Source of the DNA: Cyanobacterium stanieri LEGE 03274
Lineage (GTDB): Bacteria > Cyanobacteriota > Cyanobacteriia > Cyanobacteriales > Cyanobacteriaceae
Assembly: GCF_015207825.1 (NCBI RefSeq)
Contig: NZ_JADEWC010000013.1
Coordinates: 1 to 64,000, forward strand
Reading direction: 5' to 3'
DNA: 64,000 nt
In this document: piece by piece, positions 21,337 to 29,303 of the stretch
Position numbering within the stretch: the stretch's first letter is position 1
Layout: the number at the start of each line of letters is the position of its first letter
Notes under the pieces: model-generated
The model's database searches: none
The model's input: the letters and a program-made list of their open reading frames with translations, nothing else
What the model was told of the DNA's origin: nothing
Translations under genes and position numbers: made by a program

Positions 21337-21798
21337 CTAGCTATCTAAAGCCATAGCTTGAATAATATCCCCTTGGGTAACAATACCAACCACATTACCA
21401 TCAGCATCCACTACGGGTAAACGACTAATTTTTTTCTCGTGGAGAATTTGAGCCGCCCTTTTCACAGAATCATCGGATTTTATGGTAATTGGCTTATTTG
21501 TCATAACCTCCCCTACGGTTTGCCCTAGGGCTTTATGAATATCCTTCTCATAACGATTGGGATTTTGTAAATAAATAACACTATCTAAAATCATAATATA
21601 GGGGGGTGGCTCAACTCCTGTTTCTTGCCACATTAAATCTGTTTCAGAGATTACCCCCACTAATTTATTATCCTTATCCACTACGGGTAAGCCGCTCAAT
21701 TTCTTTTGGGCCAAAATAGTAATGGCATCTTTAAGGGGGGTATCAGGATTCACCGTGATGGGTGAGGGTGTCATTATATCTGCAACGGTTTTATTCAT
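21337..21798 (-). CDS. CBS-domain pair protein
   Basis: About 153 residues from the start MNKTVADIMTPSPITVNPDTPL; a longer frame would add 20 residues of AT-rich, unconvincing sequence. Two CBS domains fill the protein (about 1-65 and 85-150), each with the usual G-hydrophobic-V(S/T)(E/Q)xD ending (VGVISETDLM and VGIVTQGDII). Such stand-alone pairs bind AMP, ADP, ATP or SAM and regulate partner enzymes; plant and cyanobacterial ones have been linked to thioredoxin control. The partner is unknown. The insert between the domains (about 65-85) is slightly longer than average. Confidence 0.8.
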   Translation of the reverse strand: MNKTVADIMTPSPITVNPDTPLKDAITILAQKKLSGLPVVDKDNKLVGVISETDLMWQETGVEPPPYIMILDSVIYLQNPNRYEKDIHKALGQTVGEVMTNKPITIKSDDSVKRAAQILHEKKISRLPVVDADGNVVGIVTQGDIIQAMALDS

Positions 21799-21891
21799 TA
21801 TTTTTTGTATATAAAATATCTTATGCTCCCTTAATTTTATCAAAATCAAAGGCTTCATACGTCAAAACGGTTAAATAATTAACAAAATCAT

Positions 21892-21966
21892 AGGGGAGAT
21901 GGAGTGATGAGGAGTGAGGGAGTAGGGGTGATGGGGAGTATGGGTGATGAGGAGTATGATTAGGGT
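21892..21966. repeat. G-rich degenerate minisatellite
   Basis: Irregular tandem units of the type GATGAGGAGTGAGGGA and GGTGATGGGGAGTATG. The same words recur at 27768-27822 inside a family-4 repeat. The remaining gap 21799-22260 holds this tract, a full family-2 element (22029-22150) and AT-rich filler. Confidence 0.55.
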
Positions 21967-22028
21967 TTAGGTGACATATCATAGTTTATTAATTGTCCAT
22001 AGTTTTCACTTTGACAAGACTATCAATT

Positions 22029-22150
22029 GGCATTGTTGATTTTGGGTATGAAGCATTATTGAATTACAGTAAATGTATAGCATTAAAACTATTATTACTA
22101 TTGCCTATTGCCAAACTAAACTAAAAATCATACCTTAATTCACCAACGCC
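22029..22150. mobile_element. 122-bp MITE (family 2), copy 2
   Basis: Left end GGCATTGTTGATTTTGGGTA, right end the inverse of GGCGTTGGTGAATTAAGGTA. Flanks are TATCAATT (22021-22028) and TATAAATT (22151-22158), a 7/8 match 8-bp duplication. Inverted ends extend about 30 bases with mismatches. It has no ORF. Confidence 0.78.
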
Positions 22151-22260
22151 TATAAATTTGCTCTCTAACTCAGGTACTTTTACCATTTTTAAATTTCAAA
22201 GTTAGTAAAACGCTATATATATCCTTGTGGATTAAGAATTCTGGCACATTTTACTAATGA

Positions 22261-23727
22261 TTAAAATGCTTGAGCGCCTTGAAATTCGGCTTTTTGAGCG
22301 TTGGCAGATTCTCCGCAGGTGCGAGGGGTAGGAAAGATTTTTTCGGGGTTAGCTAATCCTTTGGGGTTGAAAGCACTTCTAACATATTGCATGGTTTCTA
22401 AGTCTGCTTCGGTGAACATATCTGCCATGTAACATTTTTTATCGCTACCGATGCCATGCTCCCCTGATATGCTACCACCTACTTTGACACAAAGTTTGAG
22501 AATTTCTCCTCCTAATTCTTCTACTTTTTCAAAACTTCCTTCTTCGGCTTGGTTGTATAAAATGAGAGGATGCAAATTTCCGTCTCCTGCGTGGAAAACA
22601 TTGGCGATGCGGTAGCCATATTGTTCTCCTAAGGCGTTTATTTCGCTTAATACGGAGGCTAATTGCGATCGCGGCACAACCCCATCCTGTACGAAGTAAT
22701 TAGGGCTAATTTTGCCCATGGCGGCGAAGGCTGCTTTTCTGCCTTTCCATAGTTTTAGACGGGTGGGGGCATCTTCGGCGGAGGTAATGCTTCTTGCCCC
22801 ACATTTTAAACAAATTTCTCCGACTTTTTCCTTGTAATTTTTGACTTCCACTTCTAAGCCGTCTAATTCTACTAAAAGAATGGCTTGGGCATCTCGGGGG
22901 TAGCATTGGGTGGCGACAATGTTTTCTACGGCGTTGATGCTAAAGTTATCCATCATTTCCATTCCTGCCGGGATAATTCCTGCTTGAATAATTTCACCTA
23001 CGGCGTTTCCTGCTTCTTCTATGCTATTAAAGTCGGCTAAAACTACGGAAATAGAATCGGGGGTTTTGAGGATTTTGAGGGTGATTTCTGTGGCAATGCC
23101 TAAAGTGCCTTCTGAGCCAACAAATAATCCTGTGAGGTCATATCCTGGGGTTTCTGGTACTTTACCGCCTAGTTTTACTATATCTCCTTCTGGGGTGACG
23201 ATGGTTAAACCCAATACATGGTTGGTGGTGGTGCCATATTTGAGACAGTGGACACCCCCTGAATTTTCGGCTATGTTGCCCCCAATAGAACAAATGATCT
23301 GGCTGGAGGGATCGGGGGCATAGTAAAATCCTGCACCGCTGACGGTTTGGGTTACCCAGTTATTGATGATTCCTGGTTGTACGACAATTCTTTGGTTTTC
23401 GTAATCTACTTCTAAGACTTCGCGCATTCTGGCGGTGACGATTAAAACGCAGTCTTCTACGGGTAATGCACCCCCTGATAATCCTGTACCTGCACCCCTT
23501 GCAATCCATGGGATGTCGTTTTCATGACAAATACGGGCGATCGTACTTACTTCCTCAGTGGTTTTCGGTAAAGTAACCAAGGCAGGCCGTTGCCGATATT
23601 GGGGTAACCCATCACATTCATAGGTAAGTAATTCTTCTTTACGCTTGATGACTCCTTTTTTTCCTAAAACGGCTTCTAACTGTTTAATTATCGATTGCCA
23701 TTTATTGCGTTTAACACTGAAAACCAT
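22261..23727 (-). CDS. glcD: Glycolate dehydrogenase subunit GlcD-like FAD oxidase
   Basis: 488-residue FAD_binding_4 plus FAD-oxidase_C protein. The PP-loop region IARGAGTGLSGGALPVEDCVL and PDPSSQIICSIGGNIAENSGG identify the vanillyl-alcohol-oxidase type FAD fold; the C-terminal half has GNLHPLILY and SGEHGIGSDKK, the metal/substrate motifs of GlcD and D-lactate dehydrogenases. In cyanobacteria this enzyme oxidises the photorespiratory product glycolate to glyoxylate; D-lactate is an alternative substrate. No glcE or glcF gene is adjacent. It is flanked by repeat-rich DNA on its 3' side. Confidence 0.88.
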   Translation of the reverse strand: MVFSVKRNKWQSIIKQLEAVLGKKGVIKRKEELLTYECDGLPQYRQRPALVTLPKTTEEVSTIARICHENDIPWIARGAGTGLSGGALPVEDCVLIVTARMREVLEVDYENQRIVVQPGIINNWVTQTVSGAGFYYAPDPSSQIICSIGGNIAENSGGVHCLKYGTTTNHVLGLTIVTPEGDIVKLGGKVPETPGYDLTGLFVGSEGTLGIATEITLKILKTPDSISVVLADFNSIEEAGNAVGEIIQAGIIPAGMEMMDNFSINAVENIVATQCYPRDAQAILLVELDGLEVEVKNYKEKVGEICLKCGARSITSAEDAPTRLKLWKGRKAAFAAMGKISPNYFVQDGVVPRSQLASVLSEINALGEQYGYRIANVFHAGDGNLHPLILYNQAEEGSFEKVEELGGEILKLCVKVGGSISGEHGIGSDKKCYMADMFTEADLETMQYVRSAFNPKGLANPEKIFPTPRTCGESANAQKAEFQGAQAF

Positions 23728-23934
23728 TGATTTAAGAACCTAGTAGCTACTAGAACTATTATATATTGAACTGAAGATTAAAGATAAACTCAAATTGTTT
23801 TCAACATTCACAAAACAAATGTTAGTAGTAAATAATTACTCAAGTTACCTATTAAAAGTCACTTTATCTATCTTATATTTAGTCTTTTATACAACAGTAT
23901 TTTAATGGTAAATAATTCCGTAACACTTAAAAAT

Positions 23935-24732
23935 CTAATCATGAAGTTCTTTTTTTACCCCAGAGCCAAAGCCCAATGCTGCTAAAGATAAGATTCCTAA
24001 CACGAGGGATGGTTCTGGAATTTCTGCAGGTGCATCTACTTGATCAAAATTGATGTTGTCAAGTCCTATTGATAGCTGGTTATTTTCTAAAAATAACTGT
24101 ATTTTTAAGGAATCATTATTAAAAATATTTAGTCCTGAATAGGTGACAATAGAGTTTGGATTTATTGTGAAACCGGTACTATTAGTTCCGGGATCCCATA
24201 AAAGATTATAGTTCTCATCAAAAATGGCTAACCAGCCTGATACAGCACTATTTGAACCATTGAGCAAGTCAAAACTATTAAACCTCACTCCAAAACCTGT
24301 ATCTGGCGTTAAGGATATTTCCGCTACTTCTCGTTGTGGAGCTCCTGAAGAAGGTAGTCCTGCGGAAAACTGGCTATCGAAATCGATTGTTGTCTGAACA
24401 ATATTCAAATCATCTAAGACTCTAAGCGTTTTTGAACTATCAACAAATCCTTGATCTAGTCCACCATTGGAGTTGAAGTTAGGATTATCAACGTTGTATT
24501 CGAACCTTTGATAATCAACAACAACATTGGGGGTGAAACCGTTTCCTTGTAGGTAATTAAAATTACCCATGGTTTCGCTGGTAATCCTTTCACCATATCC
24601 TTGTGGGATCGCATTTCCTGAACCTAAACCGTTAATGTCAAAGGTCAATACGGAGGCGGAGCTTTTCTGGATGGGTAAGAGAATCAGAGTTGGGGCTATG
24701 AGGGCTGATATTAATATGAATTGCTTGTTCAT
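23935..24732 (-). CDS. PEP-CTERM sorting domain protein
   Basis: 265 residues: N-terminal signal peptide (about 1-26, ending SSA), an Asn/Asp/Gly-rich beta-type body, and a C-terminal sorting tail with EIPEPS, a hydrophobic helix (LVLGILSLAALGFGSG) and a short basic end KKELHD. This is the PEP-CTERM signal read by exosortase; no exosortase is in the window. The body has no motif I recognise. These proteins are usually exported to the surface or extracellular matrix. AT content upstream is high and no operon partner is present. Confidence 0.8.
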   Translation of the reverse strand: MNKQFILISALIAPTLILLPIQKSSASVLTFDINGLGSGNAIPQGYGERITSETMGNFNYLQGNGFTPNVVVDYQRFEYNVDNPNFNSNGGLDQGFVDSSKTLRVLDDLNIVQTTIDFDSQFSAGLPSSGAPQREVAEISLTPDTGFGVRFNSFDLLNGSNSAVSGWLAIFDENYNLLWDPGTNSTGFTINPNSIVTYSGLNIFNNDSLKIQLFLENNQLSIGLDNINFDQVDAPAEIPEPSLVLGILSLAALGFGSGVKKELHD

Positions 24733-25489
24733 CTCATTATATTTTTAATTTATAGATTTAATTGTAGTTATTTATAATATTGCTATTGATATATATAGTA
24801 TATAACTTAACTTACTAAATAATAAAGTTCTATGCAAACAAAATTTCTATTTAGTTGTTTGGAGTTATTATTTAAATTTACTATTAATAACTACGTAAAT
24901 TTTCAGTGTTCCGTTGAATTTATAGTTTAAGATTAAATTAAGATACATAAGTGGGAGGACAAAGCATTTTTCGTCAACCTAGCTAATGTCAAATGTCTTG
25001 TTTTAAACACATTATCTTTAACCTAGAATCATTATATACTTATTGCAGAAAATTGGTTACAAAAACGATCGCCCTTAACCGATATAATCATACACTCTTT
25101 AAATTTAAGGTAGTGGGATATATCAAGAAAATAAAAAATATTAAATCCCTCACTACTACCACGGTAAGTAAGAAAGTTAATGTTTATGGACAAATAAAAG
25201 CTACAGGAAAAAAGATTTAGTTGGTTAATTGGATGTTCATTTTGTGTGCGGTGTAATAATTTTTACTATCATTAATAAACTCCCCTTTATTCATAATATA
25301 GATGAATGTAAAAAAATGTTTATTTTTACTGAAAAAATCCTCAGAAATAATACTATAGTAGTATCCCCTTGAATTTATATTAAAGATTTAAAGATTTTTG
25401 TCTAAAAAGATTTTCAATAATTGTATAAATTTTTCTTTTTTATTAATTTGAGGTACAACCACCACATTTATATTTAGAGGACTAGAACG
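24733..25489. other. Long AT-rich gap; no convincing gene
   Basis: 757 bp between the divergent PEP-CTERM and secreted-protein genes. A 75-codon frame at 24993-25220 has no recognisable family, a Lys/Ile/Thr-biased composition and no convincing ribosome binding site; I do not call it. Short palindromic words such as TATATATAGTATATA (around 24790) and ACTATAGTAGT (around 25353) occur, but there is no clear terminator or repeat family. Confidence 0.45.
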
Positions 25490-25966
25490 ATGATTCGTAA
25501 ATTAGTATATTTTAGTGCCACAATCCTGAGTGCGATCGCCTTTGGAGCATCAGCCCAAAACCATCAACTTTCCCCCAACTATGGAGAAACAAGACTATCC
25601 GCTGACTTTTACCCAGACCCCCACACAGTCAGTGTCCAAGCCGGAGGATCCATTGAAGCAAGTAACCTGGGCTATTCCTGTACGGGTACTATTAGCGACG
25701 CTCCTGACTATCGTATTCGCTTTACAGGGGGCGGTAGCAGACCCTTAATTATATCCGTTGATTCTGCCTATGACACAACCTTAATCATTAACGACCCTGA
25801 CGGTCAATGGTTTTGCGATGATGACAGTGGAACTTCTCGCGCCCATAATCCATCCATTCGCTTTAATTCCCCAAAATCAGGGCAATATGACGTTTGGGTA
25901 GGAACTTTTAACCCAGGAGAAATTCGGGAAGCAACCCTCTACATTTCTGAATTAGATAGTCAATAA
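25490..25966 (+). CDS. Small secreted protein with PPC-like beta domain
   Basis: 158 residues. The signal peptide ends at SASAQ-type cleavage (about residue 22). The mature part has two Cys (in SCTG and WFCDDDS) and the pattern LIISVDSAYDTTLIINDPDGQWFCDDDSG...YDVWVGTF, which resembles bacterial pre-peptidase C-terminal (PPC) domains and a cyanobacterial family of secreted proteins. The fold is inferred; no catalytic residues are apparent. The GGACT-type sequence before the ATG is compatible with translation. It lies 78 bp upstream of the cupB-like gene on the same strand. Confidence 0.65.
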   Translation: MIRKLVYFSATILSAIAFGASAQNHQLSPNYGETRLSADFYPDPHTVSVQAGGSIEASNLGYSCTGTISDAPDYRIRFTGGGSRPLIISVDSAYDTTLIINDPDGQWFCDDDSGTSRAHNPSIRFNSPKSGQYDVWVGTFNPGEIREATLYISELDSQ

Positions 25967-26044
25967 CCTCCCTTAAAGTTAATCGGCGCGCAGTAACCTC
26001 CAATGTTAAAATAAAGTCTGTTTATAGTTGCGTACAATAGCTTT

Positions 26045-27190
26045 ATGGTCACTACTCCTATTCAACCATCACAACATCCCTTAGCAGAATATATCTATAG
26101 ACTAGAACGGGGAGATGCCCTTTTAAAAGATACCCCTGATAATCTTTTGGAGGTGGTGGGGATACTCAAATCCTACGGAGTAGTATTAGACAAATACTCT
26201 AATAACCTGAATTATATTGGTAAACATCAATTTTTAGTATTATTTCCTTTCTTTAAATATTTTAATGGGGATGTTTCCTTTTCCAAGTTACTTAAACATT
26301 GGTGGCACGATCGCATTAACTACGAATATGCAGAATATTGTATGCGAGGAATGCTCTGGCATGGGGGAGGAAAATTAGATGATTATATCGATAGTCAAGC
26401 ATTTAAAGCTAACTGCGATCGCGCCATACAAGCAAAATTAAAAAATAATCCTTTCATCCTAGGATTAAACAAAATTTTTCCTAATTTCCTCCTCGAACAA
26501 GCTAAAATGTCAGCCTATTATGCAGCACTCGGACAATTTTGGCGAGTCATGAGCGATATGTTCTTAAGTTTATCAGATCGCTACGATGCAGGGGAAATCA
26601 ACTCCATTCCCGACGTAGTCCAACATATTTTAGATGGCTTGGTGGCTGATGCCTCTCGCCCCATCACCTTTGAAGTGGACATAAAAGGGGAAATATATAC
26701 TATCATTCCCCAAGAAGCAGGGTTAACCTTTTTAATGGAAACCGCTGTCCCTTACGTAGAAGCAGTGTTTTTCCGTGGATTTCCTTTCCTCGGTACGGTA
26801 TCCTACAACGCTCAAGCTAGTCAAGTACCCCATGAGCAGGGAGATTTTAACTACGGGGCTTTATATGCCGATCCTTTGCCCGTGGGCAGTGCAGGAGTAC
26901 CCCCTACCCTCTTAATGCACGATATGCGCCATTATATCCCTGAATATCTCCATCATTTATATCAAAATTCCCTGCGAGGAGAAGACGATTTACTGGTAAA
27001 AATATGTATTAGTTTTCAAAAGTCTATGTATTGTGTGACAACGGCAGCCTTAAGGGGTTTAGCCCCCCATGGTTTGGACACCCAAAACCCAGAGGAAATC
27101 ATGGCTAATCGTCAATTTTTAGAGGGTTGGATGAGTCGTTTTCTTTCAGCTCGTATGGTAGATGTTAATAATGATGTTTTAAAACTGTAA
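26045..27190 (+). CDS. cupB: CO2 hydration protein (ChpX/CupB-like)
   Basis: 381 residues, full-length member of the CO2 hydration family found only in cyanobacteria. With specialised NDH-1 complexes (NdhD3/F3 or NdhD4/F4) it hydrates CO2 to bicarbonate on the thylakoid's cytosolic side, driven by electron flow. Typical segments are HWWHDRINYEYAEYCMRGMLWHGGG, AKMSAYYAALGQFWRVMSDMF and PPTLLMHDMRHYIPEYLHHLY. Inducible CupA genes are normally next to ndhF3-ndhD3; this one is not beside any ndh gene, as for the constitutive cupB of Synechocystis, so CupB is the better guess. purE begins 12 bp after the stop, suggesting co-transcription. Confidence 0.85.
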   Translation: MVTTPIQPSQHPLAEYIYRLERGDALLKDTPDNLLEVVGILKSYGVVLDKYSNNLNYIGKHQFLVLFPFFKYFNGDVSFSKLLKHWWHDRINYEYAEYCMRGMLWHGGGKLDDYIDSQAFKANCDRAIQAKLKNNPFILGLNKIFPNFLLEQAKMSAYYAALGQFWRVMSDMFLSLSDRYDAGEINSIPDVVQHILDGLVADASRPITFEVDIKGEIYTIIPQEAGLTFLMETAVPYVEAVFFRGFPFLGTVSYNAQASQVPHEQGDFNYGALYADPLPVGSAGVPPTLLMHDMRHYIPEYLHHLYQNSLRGEDDLLVKICISFQKSMYCVTTAALRGLAPHGLDTQNPEEIMANRQFLEGWMSRFLSARMVDVNNDVLKL

Positions 27191-27202
27191 TTAAATTTAG
27201 AT

Positions 27203-27733
27203 ATGGAACAAACAAAAGCCGAAGTAGGAATTATCATGGGTAGCGATTCCGATTTACCTACCATGGTAAGTGCGATCGCCCTTTGTGAACAATTTAATGT
27301 GGCCTGTGAAGTGGAAATCGTTTCTGCCCACCGTACCCCCATGAAGATGGTAGAGTATGCCCAAAATGCTCACAAAAGGGGAATAAAAGTAATCATAGCA
27401 GGGGCGGGGGGCGCTGCCCATTTACCAGGCATGGTAGCCTCCCTAACCCCCTTACCCGTCATTGGCGTACCAGTGCAAACCAGACAATTAAACGGTTTAG
27501 ACTCCCTTTATTCCATCGTGCAAATGCCCAGGGGAATTCCCGTAGCCACCGTTGCCATTGGCAATGCTCAAAATGCTGGTTTATTAGCCATCAGAATTTT
27601 AGGCGCTCAACAACCCCAATTACTAGAAAAAGTTTTGGCATATAGCCAAGATTTAAAAACAATGGTTGACCATAAACAAGAGGAATTAAGCAAAATAGGT
27701 TATCAAAAATACTTAGAAAAATATTATCAATAA
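27203..27733 (+). CDS. purE: N5-carboxyaminoimidazole ribonucleotide mutase
   Basis: 176-residue class I PurE. It moves the carboxyl group of N5-CAIR to make CAIR in purine synthesis. The active-site segments are complete: [36 protein letters not shown] and [12 protein letters not shown]. Length is normal. It follows the CO2 hydration gene after 12 bp. PurK, the ATP-dependent partner that supplies N5-CAIR, is not in the window. A family-4 repeat begins at its stop codon. Confidence 0.95.
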   Translation: MEQTKAEVGIIMGSDSDLPTMVSAIALCEQFNVACEVEIVSAHRTPMKMVEYAQNAHKRGIKVIIAGAGGAAHLPGMVASLTPLPVIGVPVQTRQLNGLDSLYSIVQMPRGIPVATVAIGNAQNAGLLAIRILGAQQPQLLEKVLAYSQDLKTMVDHKQEELSKIGYQKYLEKYYQ

Positions 27734-27900
27734 CTTTAGTTCGGGATTTCTCAGTATGGTTAGTATTAAGGTGATGGGGAGTATGGGAGATGAGGAGCAC
27801 GGGGGATGGGGAGTAAGAGTAAAATAGTTCAATTATTCATTGTCAATTGTCAATTATTCACGCCTTTACAAGACTATAAATTTTATCTCGAACTCAGGTT
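27732..27900. repeat. Family-4 dispersed repeat after purE
   Basis: Left end AACTTTAGTTCGGGAT overlaps the purE stop; the right end is the inverse of AACCTGAGTTCGAGAT. The right 40 bases match 4782-4821. The centre holds a G-rich minisatellite (27768-27822) and CATTGTCAATTGTCAATTAT words. It would place inverted arms able to form a long hairpin after purE. Confidence 0.5.
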
Positions 27901-27923
27901 ATCAATAATCCGTCACCTCCCCA

Positions 27924-29180
27924 TTAAAAGCTATACTTAACTTGTGCTTTTAACTGTTCATTACGATAGGAAGTTGCATCTCCTTCCACCGTTAAGATAT
28001 TGGAAACTCGATAACTTAAATCTAATACTGTACGGGGAAATAAAGTAGCCTGACATAAACCCTCATAAACAAAAGCGTCGGAAAATTCCCCCTCTAACCT
28101 TTGTTGCCCAAAACTTGCGGCTAAACGACAGATTAAAGAATCGGTAAACTGTTTTTTCCAAGCCAACTCTAGGTTATAAACCAAAAAATCTGGGGGAGAA
28201 AAATAACCACTGGAATTTTCAAGATTTTGGGCAAAACTCCAGATAAATAAGTTGCCAGATAAGCTAAATTCACCCAGAGTTTTTTCTAGGCGACTGAAAG
28301 ATTGAAACTCGTGGTTACCATCGGAAAAACTACCATATTGGGCAAAACTAAATAAACTTATATCAGGGGCGATTAACCAGTAAAATTGAGGTCTAAATCT
28401 CCATAATGTCACTTCATTTTCAATGGTTGTTGCATTAAATTTATAGGCTTGATGTTCAACGGTTGCCCCCGCCACAAACAATGATTGTAATGCCCCATCT
28501 TCTTCTATGTTAATGGATAGTGGTTGCTCTACACTTACACTCAAGTTAGGGCTATTTCTGATACGGTCAAAAAAATCTACCCCTACATTAAGATTTAGAT
28601 TAGTATTATTAAGCTGTTTTTGCCAACCAAAGATTAAGGGAATATGGTTAATGTCTTCGATGTCTGTTTTTCTAAAACTATTAATTCCTGTACGAAGATT
28701 AAAGTTATTTTGATTGGGGCTTTGAAAGTTTAATAGTATTTCTCTATAAATATTTTCTTGCCCAAAGTTGTCACTGTCTAAATAGAAGCTGGGGGTAATA
28801 CTTTCTATTTTAAATCTGTTGATTTCATTGGTTTGTAAATCCCTAGACTCAGGATTTATAAATGTGTCGTTGAGGGAAGGGTTAAAGTTTTCTGGGGAAG
28901 CAATTAGATATTCTTTTTTATCAAATATTTGGTTATATAATTTTATTTTGTTGTTAACAATAACACTACTTTTAGTTGGTATTTTAAAACTAGAATGACT
29001 AATAAAATATTGTTTATTAAGTTTTTTATTAGATGATAAATAGTCTTGATTAAGGTTTTCAGAGGTATTATTGTAATTGTTATCATTAGCTGTGATTATT
29101 CTTGTTACTAAGAAAAAGTCTCCTAAAAGGAAAGATAAAAATAGTATAAATAACTTTGTATTATATTTTTTTTTATGCAT
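27924..29180 (-). CDS. Putative outer-membrane beta-barrel protein
   Basis: 418 residues with an N-terminal signal/anchor (KLFILFLSFLLGDFFLV, about 9-25), an Asn/Ser/Lys-rich spacer to about residue 115, then alternating amphipathic strands (for example NLNLNVGVDFFDRIR and PQFYWLIAPDISLFSFAQYGSF) and a terminal ...AQVKYSF. A C-terminal phenylalanine after an alternating strand is the assembly signal of outer-membrane barrels. It is not recognised as a named family. It is divergent from the DUF3131/GT2 genes with 123 bp between starts, so it may be the export channel of that locus; this is inference. Confidence 0.6.
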   Translation of the reverse strand: MHKKKYNTKLFILFLSFLLGDFFLVTRIITANDNNYNNTSENLNQDYLSSNKKLNKQYFISHSSFKIPTKSSVIVNNKIKLYNQIFDKKEYLIASPENFNPSLNDTFINPESRDLQTNEINRFKIESITPSFYLDSDNFGQENIYREILLNFQSPNQNNFNLRTGINSFRKTDIEDINHIPLIFGWQKQLNNTNLNLNVGVDFFDRIRNSPNLSVSVEQPLSINIEEDGALQSLFVAGATVEHQAYKFNATTIENEVTLWRFRPQFYWLIAPDISLFSFAQYGSFSDGNHEFQSFSRLEKTLGEFSLSGNLFIWSFAQNLENSSGYFSPPDFLVYNLELAWKKQFTDSLICRLAASFGQQRLEGEFSDAFVYEGLCQATLFPRTVLDLSYRVSNILTVEGDATSYRNEQLKAQVKYSF

Positions 29181-29303
29181 ATTAGTAGATTAATTATTTT
29201 TTTTCTATTAACATATACTATGATTACGTACCAAAGTAAAAATAACAAAAATTAACCTTTACAAAACTTTGTTTTAATTTTGAGCTAGGAATGGATAAAA
29301 ATA

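Noticed and set aside
21892-21966. CRISPR array
   Set aside because: The tandem units are short, irregular and without fixed repeat/spacer lengths; no cas genes.
24993-25220. 75-codon frame in the gap between the PEP-CTERM and secreted-protein genes
   Set aside because: Composition is Lys/Ile/Thr-rich and AT-driven, no family is recognised, and no good ribosome binding site precedes it.
26033-26038. TACAAT box seven bases before the cupB-like ATG as a leaderless promoter
   Set aside because: No matching -35 box, and leaderless starts are uncommon; the word is frequent in this AT-rich DNA.
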